Origin: Labilithrix luteola
Lineage (GTDB): Bacteria > Myxococcota_A > Polyangia > Polyangiales > Polyangiaceae
Length of the DNA: 6,150 bases
Assembly (NCBI GenBank): GCA_026225435.1
Contig: JAMFST010000907.1
Coordinates: 1 to 6,150 of the forward strand
Direction of reading: 5' to 3'
Made by a program: the position numbers and the translations under genes. Under the pieces are notes generated by a model. That model saw only the letters and a program-made list of their open reading frames with translations. It did not search any database and was not told where the DNA came from. Positions 6,052 to 6,150 of this stretch are shown here, piece by piece. Position 1 is the stretch's first letter. Each line of letters starts with the position of its first letter.

Positions 6052-6150
6052 TCACACCGCGATCACGCGCGAGCTCGTCAGCATCACGCACCACTGCTCG
6101 GCGAAGCGGTCGACCTCGCGCAGCATGAGCCTGGTGCGCTCCTCGATGTC
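6052..6150 (-). CDS. C-terminal end of an unidentified protein (partial, starts beyond the right edge)
   Basis: The last 32 codons of a gene entering from the right, ending at a TGA at 6052-6054. The visible end reads DIEERTRLMLREVDRFAEQW, then CVMLTSSRVIAV. It has the look of a real protein: an acidic-basic amphipathic helix followed by a short hydrophobic end, and no run of arginine codons such as shadow frames give in this DNA. No family can be named from this fragment. No T-tailed hairpin follows in the 124 bases before the small exported protein gene. Confidence 0.5.
   Translation of the reverse strand, partial: DIEERTRLMLREVDRFAEQWCVMLTSSRVIAV

Overview
The window is a 6.15 kb piece of a GC-rich bacterial chromosome. 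All coding frames strongly prefer G or C at the third codon position. The EF-G gene encodes a protein much more like mitochondrial EF-G1 than like E. coli FusA. That subtype (spdEFG1) is known from spirochaetes, planctomycetes and delta-proteobacteria. With the high GC this points to a myxobacterium-like organism (Myxococcota). The assignment is inference, because no rRNA or other marker gene is present. I see no tRNA, rRNA, CRISPR array, insertion sequence or phage gene.

Left part (1-1617, minus strand). Three genes are read leftwards. An HxlR-type regulator (1243-1617) comes first. An ArsR-type regulator (841-1188) follows, with its own promoter and a perfect ATAACC-N4-GGTTAT palindrome in front of it. 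The ArsR gene overlaps the next gene by 4 bases (GTGA). That gene leaves the window at base 1 and is the most unusual object here: one uninterrupted frame encodes an AHSA1-type SRPBCC domain joined with almost no linker to a peptide deformylase domain of the mitochondrial/PDF1A kind. ArsR next to SRPBCC is a common pairing, but a deformylase fused to the SRPBCC protein is not something I know as a described arrangement.

Middle (1650-3244). Diverging from the HxlR gene is an aldo/keto reductase with all four catalytic residues. Its first ~38 codons are in a different frame from the rest, which looks like loss of a GC dinucleotide around 1755-1764. A GNAT acetyltransferase follows on the same strand 19 bases downstream. 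The gap between the acetyltransferase and the convergent EF-G gene holds a strong intrinsic terminator that serves the EF-G gene.

Right part (3245-6150, minus strand). The EF-G gene uses a TTG start at 5374 and has a 340-base upstream region with a perfect hairpin but no recognisable gene. Before it lies a small gene for an exported, proline-rich 70-residue protein, and at the right edge the last 32 codons of an unidentified gene. EF-G is not beside rpsL, rpsG or tuf, which fits a stand-alone paralogue rather than the classical str operon copy.

How the genes may work together: the ArsR, fusion and HxlR/reductase genes look like two small self-regulated accessory units. The EF-G gene is an independent translation unit. 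The deformylase domain and the EF-G both act in translation and both resemble mitochondrial forms, but nothing in the sequence links their regulation.
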